Assembly (NCBI RefSeq): GCF_900142185.1
Contig: NZ_FQZZ01000005.1
Span: 186,001 to 250,000 of the forward strand
From: Lutimaribacter pacificus
Lineage (GTDB): Bacteria; Pseudomonadota; Alphaproteobacteria; Rhodobacterales; Rhodobacteraceae
Direction: 5' to 3'
DNA length: 64,000 nt
Of the stretch, positions 1 to 7,996 are shown piece after piece; within the stretch, counting starts at the first letter, position 1, and every line of letters starts with the position of its first letter. The notes beneath the pieces are model-generated. The model ran no database searches, was not told where the DNA came from, and saw only the letters and a program-made list of their open reading frames with translations. A program made the translations under genes and the position numbers.

Positions 1-1302
1 CTGCCCTATGCGCTCACCGGCGCGCAGACCCGCACCATCGGCGAGATCGCCGACGACATGGCGAACCCCCTGCGCATGAACCGGCTGCTGCAGGGCGATG
101 TGGGCGCGGGCAAGACGCTGGTCGCCTTCATGGCGCTGCTGATCGCGGTCGAGGCGGGCGGGCAGGGGGTGATGATGGCGCCCACAGAGATCCTCGCCCG
201 CCAGCACCTGGAAGGGTTGCGCCCGATGGCCGAGGATGCCGGCGTGGTGCTGGAAATCCTGACCGGCCGCGACAAGGGGGCCGAGCGCAAGGCCAAGCTG
301 GCGGCGCTGGCGCGGGGCGACATTCACGTTCTGGTGGGCACCCATGCGGTGTTCCAGAAAGACGTGGCCTTCCGCGACCTGCGGCTGGCGGTGGTCGATG
401 AACAGCACCGGTTCGGCGTGCGGCAGCGGCTGGAGCTGGGGCAGAAGGGGCAGGCGGTGGATGTGCTGGTGATGACCGCCACGCCGATTCCGCGCAGCCT
501 GGCGCTGGCGCAATATGGCGACATGGACGTATCGGTGCTGGACGAAAAGCCGCCCGGGCGCAAGCCGGTCACCACCGCGCTGGTCTCGACCGGGCGGATG
601 GACGAGGTGGTGGATCACCTGCGCCGCGCGGTGGCCGAAGGACGGCAGGCCTATTGGGTCTGCCCGCTGGTGGACGAATCCGAACTGGTCGACCTGACCG
701 CCGCCGAGGACCGGTTCAAACGGCTGCGCGCCGCCCTGGGCGAAGGCGTGGTGGGGCTGGTGCATGGCCAGATGCCGCCCGCCGACAAGGATGCCGCGAT
801 GGCGGCGTTCCAGCGCGGCGAGACCAGCGTGCTGGTGGCGACCACGGTGATCGAGGTTGGGGTGAACGTGCCCAACGCCACGATCATGGTGATCGAACGG
901 GCCGAGATATTTGGCCTCGCGCAACTGCACCAGCTGCGCGGCCGGGTGGGGCGGGGCGATCAGGCGTCGACCTGCCTGCTGATGTACCAGCCGCCGCTGT
1001 CCGAGGGCGGCGAGCGGCGGCTGACCACCCTGCGCGACACCGAGGACGGGTTCCGCATCGCCGAGGTGGACCTTGAGATGCGCGGCGCGGGCGACCTGAT
1101 CGGCACCGCGCAATCGGGCCTGCCGCGGTTCCGGGTGGCCGATCTGGAACGGCAGGCCGCGCTGATGGCCACCGCCCAGAGCGACGCGCGCAACCTGATG
1201 GCCAGCGACCCGGACCTGAAGGGCGACCGCGGCCGCGCCGCGCGCGTTCTGCTGTGGCTGATGGAACAGGATCAGGCGATCCGTTTGATTTCAGTGGGTT
1301 AG
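1..1302 (+). CDS. recG: ATP-dependent DNA helicase RecG, C-terminal part (5' end outside window)
   Basis: RecG unwinds stalled replication forks and branched recombination intermediates. The frame is open from base 1, so about 433 residues of a protein usually near 690 are present; the wedge domain lies upstream of the window. Visible helicase motifs in order are a Walker A (GDVGAGKT), a DEQH box (DEQHRFG), motif III (TATPIPRS) and motif VI (QLRGRVGRG), covering both RecA-like domains. The stop is TAG at 1300-1302. A LexA-type site follows closely but faces the next small gene. Family assignment is firm because DEQH plus TATPIPRS is the RecG pattern. Confidence 0.95.
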   Translation: MPYALTGAQTRTIGEIADDMANPLRMNRLLQGDVGAGKTLVAFMALLIAVEAGGQGVMMAPTEILARQHLEGLRPMAEDAGVVLEILTGRDKGAERKAKLAALARGDIHVLVGTHAVFQKDVAFRDLRLAVVDEQHRFGVRQRLELGQKGQAVDVLVMTATPIPRSLALAQYGDMDVSVLDEKPPGRKPVTTALVSTGRMDEVVDHLRRAVAEGRQAYWVCPLVDESELVDLTAAEDRFKRLRAALGEGVVGLVHGQMPPADKDAAMAAFQRGETSVLVATTVIEVGVNVPNATIMVIERAEIFGLAQLHQLRGRVGRGDQASTCLLMYQPPLSEGGERRLTTLRDTEDGFRIAEVDLEMRGAGDLIGTAQSGLPRFRVADLERQAALMATAQSDARNLMASDPDLKGDRGRAARVLLWLMEQDQAIRLISVG

Positions 1303-1309
1303 CGCGCGC

Positions 1310-1344
1310 GTTCCGAAAAGTTCGCAAATGTTCTCAAAAAGTTC
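1310..1344 (+). promoter_or_regulatory. LexA-type SOS operator: four phased GTTC repeats
   Basis: GTTC occurs at 1310, 1320, 1330 and 1341, so the repeats are 10, 10 and 11 bases apart. The last pair, GTTCTCAAAAAGTTC (1330-1344), matches the alphaproteobacterial LexA box GTTC-N7-GTTC exactly. A TTTACA sequence at 1345-1350 could serve as a -35 element. The site lies 63 bases before the start of the 42-aa gene at 1408. SOS control of that gene is inferred. Confidence 0.7.
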
Positions 1345-1407
1345 TTTACAGGCGGTTAAGGATATGAGAACAAATTGGCAACAACGGAATGCACCCGAGC
1401 AGGAGAC

Positions 1408-1536
1408 ATGAAGATGCTGACCCAGATCATCGACACCGCCCGCCGCAACCACGACACGCTTGCCGCCGATGCGATCGGCGTGGCCGCGCTGGTGGTCATG
1501 CTGGTGGCCGGGCTTCACCTGCCGGTTCTGTCCTGA
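1408..1536 (+). CDS. 42-aa single-pass membrane microprotein, probably SOS-induced
   Basis: The frame starts at ATG 1408, four bases after AGGAG (1401-1405 region), and encodes 42 residues. The N-terminal half (MKMLTQIIDTARRNHDTL) is polar and could be amphipathic. The C-terminal half is one hydrophobic segment (IGVAALVVMLVAGLHLPVL), so a single inner-membrane helix is likely. The LexA-type box directly upstream suggests DNA-damage induction. Small membrane SOS proteins such as Caulobacter SidA (29 aa) inhibit cell division; a similar role is only an inference, and I see no sequence identity to SidA. A terminator follows at 1677. Confidence 0.65.
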   Translation: MKMLTQIIDTARRNHDTLAADAIGVAALVVMLVAGLHLPVLS

Positions 1537-1676
1537 GTTTCTGCCTGCGTACCTGAACCGAGGGCCGCGCATCCCTGTCCCGATACGATGCGCTTATCTG
1601 AGATACTGCCTGTCTCTCACACCTGTCCCAAGGGTCTGCCTCTGACCCGCCTTCGGCCCCCCAGGATGCGCCACTG

Positions 1677-1713
1677 TCCGCCGCCGTCCCCGTGACGCGC
1701 GGCGGATTTTTTT
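1677..1713 (+). terminator. Rho-independent terminator
   Basis: An 8-bp stem TCCGCCGC / GCGGCGGA with a 14-base loop is followed by seven T residues (1707-1713). It ends the transcript of the small SOS-type gene before the convergent Fe-S scaffold gene. Confidence 0.7.
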
Positions 1714-1728
1714 GGCTGGATCAGGGGA

Positions 1729-2181
1729 TCAGGCGGATTGATGCGCCTCGATCTCGGCCATCGCCTCGGCCGTGGCCTCGATCGACAGCAGGATCGAGGC
1801 GTGCCGGTTCCTGTAGTCGCGCGCGGGGCGCAGCACTTCGAACCCGTCGAAGGGGGCGGCCGGGGTTGGTCCGTCTTCCTTGAGCAGCGCACGAAGCGCA
1901 TCGCGCGCCTCTTCGACCTGGGTGCGGGTGCAGCCGATGATCGCGCCGCCGACCACCGCCGCCGCCGCCTGACCCAGCGCGCAGGCCTTCACATCCTGCG
2001 CGAACTCGGCCACCCGGCCGTCGCGCATCACCACGTCCACCGTGACGGTCGAGCCGCAAAGCGGCGAGCGTTTGCGCACGCTGGCCTGCGGGCTGGCCAG
2101 CCGGCCGTGATGGGGGATATCCGCCGCCAGCTCAAGGATGCGCCCGGAATAGAGCTTGATCAGGTCGGTCTCGGCTGTCAT
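1729..2181 (-). CDS. IscU/NifU-like iron-sulfur cluster assembly scaffold protein
   Basis: This 150-aa protein belongs to the IscU-like scaffold family, on which Fe-S clusters are built before transfer to apoproteins. Two cysteines lie in family contexts (SPLCGSTV and VKACALGQ) and a third follows (IIGCTRTQ), close to the usual three-cysteine arrangement. The start MTAETDL is chosen because an AAGGGAAA ribosome-binding site precedes it; the open frame extends further but lacks another good start. It is divergent from hisI with a 66-bp shared promoter region. The family is clear, but which Fe-S pathway it serves is not. Confidence 0.8.
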   Translation of the reverse strand: MTAETDLIKLYSGRILELAADIPHHGRLASPQASVRKRSPLCGSTVTVDVVMRDGRVAEFAQDVKACALGQAAAAVVGGAIIGCTRTQVEEARDALRALLKEDGPTPAAPFDGFEVLRPARDYRNRHASILLSIEATAEAMAEIEAHQSA

Positions 2182-2247
2182 GGCTTTCCCTTCGTCTTCG
2201 GACCTCATAGATAGGCGCTGTCCCGCCCGATGCCAAAGGAAAATGCC

Positions 2248-2607
2248 ATGACCTTCGATCCGGCCACGCTGAAATACGACGCGCAGGGGCTGATTCCCGC
2301 CATCGCGCAGGAGGCGGACGGCGGCGAGGTGCTGATGATGGCCTGGATGAACGCCGAGGCCGTGGCGCGCACGCTCGAAACCGGCCGCGTGACGTACTGG
2401 AGCCGGTCGCGGCAGGCGTTCTGGATCAAGGGCGAAAGCTCGGGCCACGTGCAGGAACTGGTCGAGATGCGGGTGGATTGCGACCGTGACTGCCTGCTTG
2501 TGCTGGTGCGCCAGACCGGCCCGGCCTGTCACACCAACCGGCGCAGTTGTTTCTACACCGCGCTGCGGGACGGCGATGAGGTCGAGATCATGGCGCCGAT
2601 GGAATAG
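2248..2607 (+). CDS. hisI: Phosphoribosyl-AMP cyclohydrolase
   Basis: HisI opens the purine ring of phosphoribosyl-AMP in the third step of histidine synthesis. The 119-aa product has the family signatures VLMMAWMNAEA and YWSRSRQAFWIKGESSGH, and the metal-binding cysteine/aspartate cluster VDCDRDCLLV, followed by GPACHTNRRSCFY. Start 2248 is preferred over ATG 2230 because AAAGGA (2235-2240) sits seven bases before it. It is the stand-alone cyclohydrolase, not the HisIE fusion. Confidence 0.95.
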   Translation: MTFDPATLKYDAQGLIPAIAQEADGGEVLMMAWMNAEAVARTLETGRVTYWSRSRQAFWIKGESSGHVQELVEMRVDCDRDCLLVLVRQTGPACHTNRRSCFYTALRDGDEVEIMAPME

Positions 2608-2666
2608 GGGGCGCTGCCCCCTCGGCCTTGCGGCCTCACCCCCGGAGTATTTCGGGCAAGATGAAG
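2607..2666 (+). repeat. Dispersed Rhodobacteraceae-type intergenic repeat, copy 1
   Basis: A GC-rich palindromic head (GGGGGCGCTGCCCCCT) is followed by a second small palindrome (GGCCTTGCGGCC), then CCCGGAGTATTT and a tail ending GATGAAG. The same modules recur in inverted orientation at 16981 and 24666. It starts at the hisI stop and lies between hisI and the convergent gluQ. Confidence 0.75.
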
Positions 2667-2667
2667 A

Positions 2668-3528
2668 TCAAAGGCCCACCATGTTGCGGATGTCGCCGGG
2701 TGCAAGCCCCGCCGCGCGATAGGCGGCGATGGCGCGGGCGTCGTCGCGCTTGGCCAGCCGCTTGCCGGTCTCGTCGCGGATCAGGCGGTGGTGGTGGTAG
2801 ACCGGCGTGGGCAGGCCCAGCAGCCTTTGCAGCAGGACATGGATCGGCGTGGCGCTGAACAGGTCGCTGCCGCGCGTGACATGGGTGATCCCCTGGGCCG
2901 CGTCATCCACCACCACGGCGAGGTGGTAAGAGGTGCCCATGTCGCGCCGCGCGATCACAATGTCGCCGATGGCGGACAGGGCGGTGGCGGGATCGGTGGC
3001 GATCCGGCCGGTTTCGCCATCTGGCCCGGCGCCGGTTTCGTCAAAGCCGACCGGGCCGGTGCGGGCAAGCGCGCGCGCCATGTCGAGCCGCAGCGCGCAA
3101 CCGGACGGGACCGGCCCGGCGGGCGGCGTCGCGGGCCGGCAGGTGCCGGGATAGACGATGCCGTCGGGGCCGGTCACCGGCGTTCCCTCCTGCGGGGCGC
3201 TGGCGGCGGCGGCGATGTCGCGCCGGTTGCAATGGCAGGGGTAGAGAAGCCCGTTAGTCCACAATATATCAATGGCTTCGGCGTAACTTTTCATGTTGTC
3301 CGACTGGCGCAGGACCGGGGTCGGCCAATCGAGGCCCAGCCAGTGCAGGTCGTCGTATATCTGCGCCTCCCATTGCGGGCGGGCGCGGCTTTGGTCGATA
3401 TCCTCGATCCGCAGCAGGAAGCGGCCACCGGCAGCCTGCGCCATGTCGAAGGCGACCAGTGCCGCGAAGGCGTGGCCCAGATGCAGCGGGCCGGTGGGGG
3501 ACGGGGCGAAGCGGGTGCGGATTGTCAC
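2668..3528 (-). CDS. gluQ: Glutamyl-queuosine tRNA(Asp) synthetase
   Basis: GluQRS activates glutamate and attaches it to the queuosine base of tRNA-Asp. The 286-aa product is a shortened glutamyl-tRNA synthetase: the N-terminal Rossmann catalytic domain with FAPSPTGPLHLGHA (HIGH box) is present, as are a CHC cysteine pair near residue 98 and a KRLAKR version of the KMSKS loop near residue 257. The anticodon-binding domain of true GluRS is absent, which distinguishes GluQRS. The enzyme needs queuosine, and tgt lies at 58371 in this window. Confidence 0.92.
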   Translation of the reverse strand: MTIRTRFAPSPTGPLHLGHAFAALVAFDMAQAAGGRFLLRIEDIDQSRARPQWEAQIYDDLHWLGLDWPTPVLRQSDNMKSYAEAIDILWTNGLLYPCHCNRRDIAAAASAPQEGTPVTGPDGIVYPGTCRPATPPAGPVPSGCALRLDMARALARTGPVGFDETGAGPDGETGRIATDPATALSAIGDIVIARRDMGTSYHLAVVVDDAAQGITHVTRGSDLFSATPIHVLLQRLLGLPTPVYHHHRLIRDETGKRLAKRDDARAIAAYRAAGLAPGDIRNMVGL

Positions 3529-3613
3529 GCTTTTTCAGGTGTATAGGCGTTTCTGTTGAAGTGGTTTCCGGGCGTGTCGCGCCCGGTCCATACCGCCAGC
3601 ATAAGGCGCGGGA

Positions 3614-4978
3614 TCAGGCGGCGTCCAGTGCGCTCTGATCCAGCCATGCGGCCCAGGCGGCCTTGGCCCGGTCGGTATAGGCCTTGTAGCGGTCCTTGCG
3701 TCCGCGCCGCCCGCCTTTCAGCCCGTCGACCGGGCGGAACAGGCCGAAATTGACGTTCATCGGCTGAAAGGTCTTGGCCTCGGCGCCGCCGGTGATGTGG
3801 TGGATCAGTGCGCCCATCGCGGTGTCCTGCGGCACCTGCGGCAGGGTCTGGCCGAGGATTTCGGCGGCGGCCATGCGCCCCGCCAGAAGGCCCATCGCCG
3901 AGGATTCGACATAGCCCTCGACCCCGGTGATCTGGCCGGCGAAGCGGATATTGGGGCGCGATTTCAGGCGCATCTGTGCATCCAGCAGCGTGGGCGAATT
4001 GATGAAGGTGTTACGGTGGATGCCGCCCAGCCGGGCGAAGCTGGCGTTTTCCAGCCCGGGTATCATGCGGAACACGTCGGTTTGCGCGCCGTATTTCATC
4101 TTGGTCTGGAAGCCCACGATGTTGAACAGCGTGCCGAGCGCGTTGTCGCGGCGCAGTTGCACCACCGCATAGGGCTTGTCCGAGGGCGCGTGCGCATTGG
4201 TCAGCCCGATCGGCTTCATCGGTCCGTGGCGCAGGGTTTCGCGCCCGCGTTCTGCCATCACCTCGATCGGCAGGCAGCCGTCGAAATAGCCGGCGGTTTC
4301 GCCCTCGTGAAACTCGGTCTTGTCGGCGGCCAGCAGCGCGTCGATGAACGCCTCGTATTGCGGTTTGGTCATCGGGCAGTTGAGATAGGCCTTTTGCTCG
4401 GCTTCCGTCTCGCCCTTGTCGTAGCGCGACTGCGCCCAGACCACCGACATGTCGATGCTGTCGGCATAGACGATGGGGGCGATGGCGTCGAAAAAGGCCA
4501 GCCGCTCGGCCCCGGTTTCGCGCGCGATGGCCTGCCCCAGCGCGTCCGAGGTCAGCGGCCCGGTGGCGATGATCCAGTGGCCGGTATCGGGCAGGCCGGT
4601 GATTTCCTCGTGGCTGACCGATACGTTCGGCAGCGCGTGCAGCGCATCGGTGACGGATTGGGAAAACGGGTCGCGGTCCACCGCCAGCGCGCCGCCCGCG
4701 GGCAGGCGGTGGCGGTCGGCCATCTGCATGATCAGCCCGCCGGCCTGCCGCATTTCCCAGTGCAGCAGCCCCACGGCGTTCTGTTCGTCATCGTCGGACC
4801 GGAACGAGTTGGAACAGACCATTTCCGCCAGGTTGCCGGTGCGGTGGGCAAAGGTTTCGACCTTGGGGCGCATTTCGTGGATGACCACGTTCACGCCCGC
4901 GCGCGCGGCCTGCCAGGCGGCCTCGGAGCCGGCCATGCCGCCGCCGATGATATGCAATGTCTTGTCCATGCCCGCCAT
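3614..4978 (-). CDS. trmFO: FADH2-dependent methylenetetrahydrofolate-tRNA (uracil-54-C5-) methyltransferase TrmFO
   Basis: TrmFO makes ribothymidine at position 54 of the tRNA T-loop, using methylenetetrahydrofolate as carbon donor and FADH2 as reductant. The 454-aa protein starts with the FAD-binding motif [14 protein letters not shown], followed by the family block [15 protein letters not shown] with the conserved cysteine, and a C-terminal [10 protein letters not shown] block. ATG 4978 and ATG 4969 (MDKTLHI) are both possible starts; neither has a strong ribosome-binding site. It lies just downstream of the hydratase gene on the same strand. Confidence 0.93.
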   Translation of the reverse strand: MAGMDKTLHIIGGGMAGSEAAWQAARAGVNVVIHEMRPKVETFAHRTGNLAEMVCSNSFRSDDDEQNAVGLLHWEMRQAGGLIMQMADRHRLPAGGALAVDRDPFSQSVTDALHALPNVSVSHEEITGLPDTGHWIIATGPLTSDALGQAIARETGAERLAFFDAIAPIVYADSIDMSVVWAQSRYDKGETEAEQKAYLNCPMTKPQYEAFIDALLAADKTEFHEGETAGYFDGCLPIEVMAERGRETLRHGPMKPIGLTNAHAPSDKPYAVVQLRRDNALGTLFNIVGFQTKMKYGAQTDVFRMIPGLENASFARLGGIHRNTFINSPTLLDAQMRLKSRPNIRFAGQITGVEGYVESSAMGLLAGRMAAAEILGQTLPQVPQDTAMGALIHHITGGAEAKTFQPMNVNFGLFRPVDGLKGGRRGRKDRYKAYTDRAKAAWAAWLDQSALDAA

Positions 4979-5026
4979 CTAGGGGATCGCGGGCGGTTTG
5001 GAAAGGATCGTGTTGCCGGTCGCGGC

Positions 5027-5812
5027 TTATTGCTGCCAGTCGGGCGGGCGTTTTTCCAGGAAGGCGGCGATGCCCTCGGCGGTGTCGCGGTAGAGCATGT
5101 TCTGCACCATCACGTCGCCCGCATAGTCATAGGCGGCGTCGAGCGGCATTTCGATCTGGTTATAGAACGCCTCCTTGCCGATCTTGACGGCGGCGCCCAG
5201 CTTGGCGGCGACGGTCTCGGCCAGTTCCTGCGTGACGGTGTCGAGCTGTTCATGCGGCACGACGCGGTTGACCAGCCCCAGCGCCTCGGCCCGTTCGGCG
5301 GGGATGAACTGTCCGGTGCTGAGCATTTCGAAGGCGTGCTTGCGCGGGATGTTGCGGCTGAGCGGGACCATCGGGGTCGAGCAGAACAGCCCGATATTCA
5401 CGCCGTTCACCCCGAATTTCGTGCCCTCGGCGGCCACGGCCATGTCGCAGCTGGCGACAAGCTGGCAGCCCGCGGCGGTGGCGATGCCGTGGGCCTGTGC
5501 GATCACCGGCTGGGGCAGGCTGCGGATCGTCGTCATCATGCGCGCGCAGCGGTCGAAGAGATCCTTGAAATAGGCCTTGCCGCCATCCTCGGCCTGGCGG
5601 CCGGCGGTCATCTCCTTCAGGTCGTGGCCGGCGCAGAACACCTTGCCCGCGCCCTTGATGATCACCGCGCGGGTGGCGGTGTCGTGCCTGAGCCGGTCGA
5701 ACTCGGCCTGCAGCGCGGCGAGCATCGCATCGCTGAGCGCGTTCAGCTTTTCCGGGGCGTTCAGTGTCAGGTGGGCGACCGCGCCCGTGTCGTGACGTTC
5801 CAGCAGAGCCAT
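5027..5812 (-). CDS. Enoyl-CoA hydratase/isomerase family protein (ECHDC3-like)
   Basis: This 261-aa crotonase-fold protein probably hydrates or isomerises an acyl-CoA. The oxyanion-hole motifs are visible as [11 protein letters not shown] and AHGIATAAGCQLVASCDMAVA; the second lacks the usual catalytic glutamate context, so the true reaction is uncertain. The start is fixed by GGAGAGG, five bases before ATG 5812, although the frame is open further upstream. A paralogue with the same motif order lies at 57475. It is divergent from a hotdog thioesterase gene, suggesting acyl-CoA metabolism. Confidence 0.85.
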   Translation of the reverse strand: MALLERHDTGAVAHLTLNAPEKLNALSDAMLAALQAEFDRLRHDTATRAVIIKGAGKVFCAGHDLKEMTAGRQAEDGGKAYFKDLFDRCARMMTTIRSLPQPVIAQAHGIATAAGCQLVASCDMAVAAEGTKFGVNGVNIGLFCSTPMVPLSRNIPRKHAFEMLSTGQFIPAERAEALGLVNRVVPHEQLDTVTQELAETVAAKLGAAVKIGKEAFYNQIEMPLDAAYDYAGDVMVQNMLYRDTAEGIAAFLEKRPPDWQQ

Positions 5813-5869
5813 CTTGTCCTCTCCTCCAATTCCGGCCAAGTCTACGCACGGGACGGGACGGAGGACAAG

Positions 5870-6289
5870 ATGACCCTGAAGATGACGGCCGAGGAACTGG
5901 ATGCCTTCATGCACCGCGAATTTCCGCAGATGGCTGTGGATTTCGCGATCGACAGGCTGGCGCCGATGGAGATCGACCTGCGCCTGAAGGTCGAGGATCG
6001 CCACCTGCGGCCCGGCGGCACGGTGTCGGGCCCGTCGATGTTCGGCCTGGCCGATTGCGCGATCTACCTGGCCACGCTGGCGATGATCGGGCCGCAGGGG
6101 CTGGCGGTGACGACGAATGGCAGCATCGATTTCATGCGCAAACCGGCCGCCGGAAAGGATGTCGTGGCGAAATGCCGGTTGCTGAAACTGGGCCGCGTGC
6201 TGGCGGTGGGCGATGTGCTGATGATGTCGGACGGGATGGATCAGCCGGTGGCGCGGGCCACGATGACCTATTCGATTCCGCCGCGCTGA
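5870..6289 (+). CDS. PaaI-type hotdog-fold acyl-CoA thioesterase
   Basis: The 139-aa product has the hotdog-fold pattern of PaaI-like thioesterases: RHLRPGGTVSGPSMFGLADC (helix and turn), the TTNGSIDFMRKP strand, and a final ARATMTYSIPP strand. It probably hydrolyses a CoA thioester. ATG 5870 follows GGACGGAGGA, a good ribosome-binding site. The 57-bp gap to the divergent enoyl-CoA hydratase gene suggests shared regulation. Confidence 0.8.
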   Translation: MTLKMTAEELDAFMHREFPQMAVDFAIDRLAPMEIDLRLKVEDRHLRPGGTVSGPSMFGLADCAIYLATLAMIGPQGLAVTTNGSIDFMRKPAAGKDVVAKCRLLKLGRVLAVGDVLMMSDGMDQPVARATMTYSIPPR

Positions 6290-6338
6290 GCGCCGGCCGG
6301 GGCAGGGGGGCGCTTCCGTTTGGGCGGTTCGTAACGGA

Positions 6339-6375
6339 GGGCATCGCCCGGCCGGGAGGCGGCCGTGCGATGCCC
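6339..6375. terminator. Strong hairpin between convergent genes
   Basis: GGGCATCGC (6339-6347) and GCGATGCCC (6367-6375) form a perfect 9-bp stem, continued inside by CGGCC / GGCCG after one mismatch. It lies between the thioesterase and speE, which converge here. There is no T-tract on either side, so it may act as a bidirectional barrier rather than a classical terminator. Confidence 0.45.
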
Positions 6376-6402
6376 GGGCGGGTATTCCCCGGGACAGGAA
6401 AC

Positions 6403-7248
6403 CTAGCGCAGCAGCCTGCGCACGTAGCCCGGCAGGGCGAAGGCGGCCTTGTGCACCTCGGGCGTGTAGTAGAACGGGTCGAGCCCCGCCGCCTGGAACC
6501 GGCCCTGCAGCACGTCGAGGGGGGTGGCGCGCGCGTCGCTGTCGCTGCCCCAGCCGAAGGCCATCGGCCCGCCCGCATAGGTCGGGATCGTGGCGAGATA
6601 GCAGGTGGCGTCGGCGAACAGCGCGGTGAAGGCCCGCATCGTGTTGCTCAGTTCGTCCGGTTGCAGGAAGGGCACGCCGTTCTGCGTGACAAGGATGCCG
6701 TCCGGGGCCAGGGCGCGCTTGGCATGGCCATAGAACGTGTCGGTAAAGAGCACCTCGCCCGGGCCGACGGGATCGGTGGAATCGACGATGATCACGTCAT
6801 AGCCGCCCGGCGTGTTGCGCATGAAATCCGCGCCGTCGGCGATCACCAGGTCGAGCCGCGGATCGTCGAAGGCGCCCTGGCTGAGCGCGGGCAGGTATTG
6901 TCTGGAAAACTCCACCACCCCGGCGTCGATCTCGACCATCGTCACATGGGTGACGCCGGCATGTTTCAGCACCTCGCGCGCCATGCCGCCATCGCCGCCG
7001 CCGACGATGCAGACGCGCTGCGCCGCGCCATGCGCCAGGATCGGCACATGGGTCAGCATCTCGTGATAGATGGCGTTGTCGCCTTCGGTGGTCTGCACCA
7101 CGTCGTCGAGCGTCAGGACCCGCCCGAAGGTCGGGTTCTCGAACACGCGCAGGCGCTGGTGGTCGGTTTCGCTGTCGTAAAGCAGCCGGTCCACGCGCAG
7201 CGATTGCGCGTAGTCGGCGTGCAGCTTCTCGGTCGACCAGTCGCTCAT
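6403..7248 (-). CDS. speE: Spermidine synthase (polyamine aminopropyltransferase)
   Basis: SpeE transfers an aminopropyl group from decarboxylated S-adenosylmethionine to putrescine. The 281-aa protein shows the SAM-fold glycine loop VCIVGGGDGGMAREVL, the acidic EID motif after the next strand, and the catalytic DSTDPVGPGE loop, followed by TQNGVPFLQ. Its ATG (7248) overlaps the speD stop by four bases (ATGA), so the two are translationally coupled. SpeD supplies its substrate. Confidence 0.95.
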   Translation of the reverse strand: MSDWSTEKLHADYAQSLRVDRLLYDSETDHQRLRVFENPTFGRVLTLDDVVQTTEGDNAIYHEMLTHVPILAHGAAQRVCIVGGGDGGMAREVLKHAGVTHVTMVEIDAGVVEFSRQYLPALSQGAFDDPRLDLVIADGADFMRNTPGGYDVIIVDSTDPVGPGEVLFTDTFYGHAKRALAPDGILVTQNGVPFLQPDELSNTMRAFTALFADATCYLATIPTYAGGPMAFGWGSDSDARATPLDVLQGRFQAAGLDPFYYTPEVHKAAFALPGYVRRLLR

Positions 7249-7754
7249 GCCGCCACGCCCGCCTCGGCGACCACGCCTTCGCCGCGGCGCAGTTCGCGCA
7301 CGCGCACGTCCGAGGTGTCGAAGGCCCGCGCCAGCACGCCCACGGCCAGCCGGGGCCGCGCGTCGCCGCACATGAACACGTCGAAGGCGCCATAGCCGAT
7401 CTCGGGCCATGTGTGCACCGAGATGTGGCTTTCGGCCAGCACCGCCACGCCGCTGACGCCCTGGGGCGAGAACTTGTGCGTGTGGATATGCAGGAGCGTC
7501 GCGCCGCAGGTATCCACGCAGTCGCGGAACGCCTGTTGAATGCGCGCCTCGTCGTCCAGCCCGGTGCCGTTCACCACCTCGATGATCAGGTGGGTGCCGG
7601 CGAACACGCCGTGTTCATCGCGGATAAAGTGATCGTCGCGCGTGTCGTCAAACAGATCGCGGTCACATGCGGGGGCGAGACCCCGCGCGGTGTCTTCCTC
7701 TTGGGCGCCTGTTGCCAGACCGTACCCCAGTTGGAAGAGGTCCATGTCTTTCAT
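7245..7754 (-). CDS. speD: S-adenosylmethionine decarboxylase proenzyme
   Basis: SpeD is a pyruvoyl enzyme that decarboxylates SAM for polyamine synthesis. The proenzyme is 169 aa. Self-cleavage is expected in AESHISVHTWPE, making Ser109 the pyruvoyl precursor; Cys129 (FMCGD) matches the conserved cysteine. It has about 45 extra N-terminal residues relative to short bacterial forms, rich in acidic residues. An AAAGGGG site seven bases before ATG 7754 supports this start. It forms an operon with speE. Confidence 0.93.
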   Translation of the reverse strand: MKDMDLFQLGYGLATGAQEEDTARGLAPACDRDLFDDTRDDHFIRDEHGVFAGTHLIIEVVNGTGLDDEARIQQAFRDCVDTCGATLLHIHTHKFSPQGVSGVAVLAESHISVHTWPEIGYGAFDVFMCGDARPRLAVGVLARAFDTSDVRVRELRRGEGVVAEAGVAA

Positions 7755-7926
7755 GACATTCCCCTTTCAAGCCAGCAGTGCGTTCCAGTCGGTCCCTTAG
7801 CGCCCCCCGGGAAGTCATCGCGGGTTGGGATCGGGTCCGAAAGTGAGCGGGCACCTAAGACCTTGCCGCGAGTCGTTCAAGAGGTATTTTTGCACACGCA
7901 GCGAAAAAAACCGGATCGGCGTTCCG

Positions 7927-7939
7927 TTGCGTCACGCAA
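7927..7939. promoter_or_regulatory. Short palindrome upstream of the exporter gene (possible operator)
   Basis: TTGCGT-C-ACGCAA is a perfect inverted repeat with a one-base centre, located 58 bases before the start of the DMT exporter. It is too short to be certain, but it is the only clear symmetric element in the speD-exporter gap. Confidence 0.25.
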
Positions 7940-7996
7940 ACGGCACATGCTTGTCCTTTTCCGGGGTTGCCGGTTGAAAGGGTAAGGGAGACACGC

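Noticed and set aside
3797-6289. Very long plus-strand open frame (830 codons) across trmFO and the enoyl-CoA hydratase.
   Set aside because: It is antisense to two clear families; only its last 139 codons (from ATG 5870) are a real gene. GC-rich codon bias keeps the opposite frame open.
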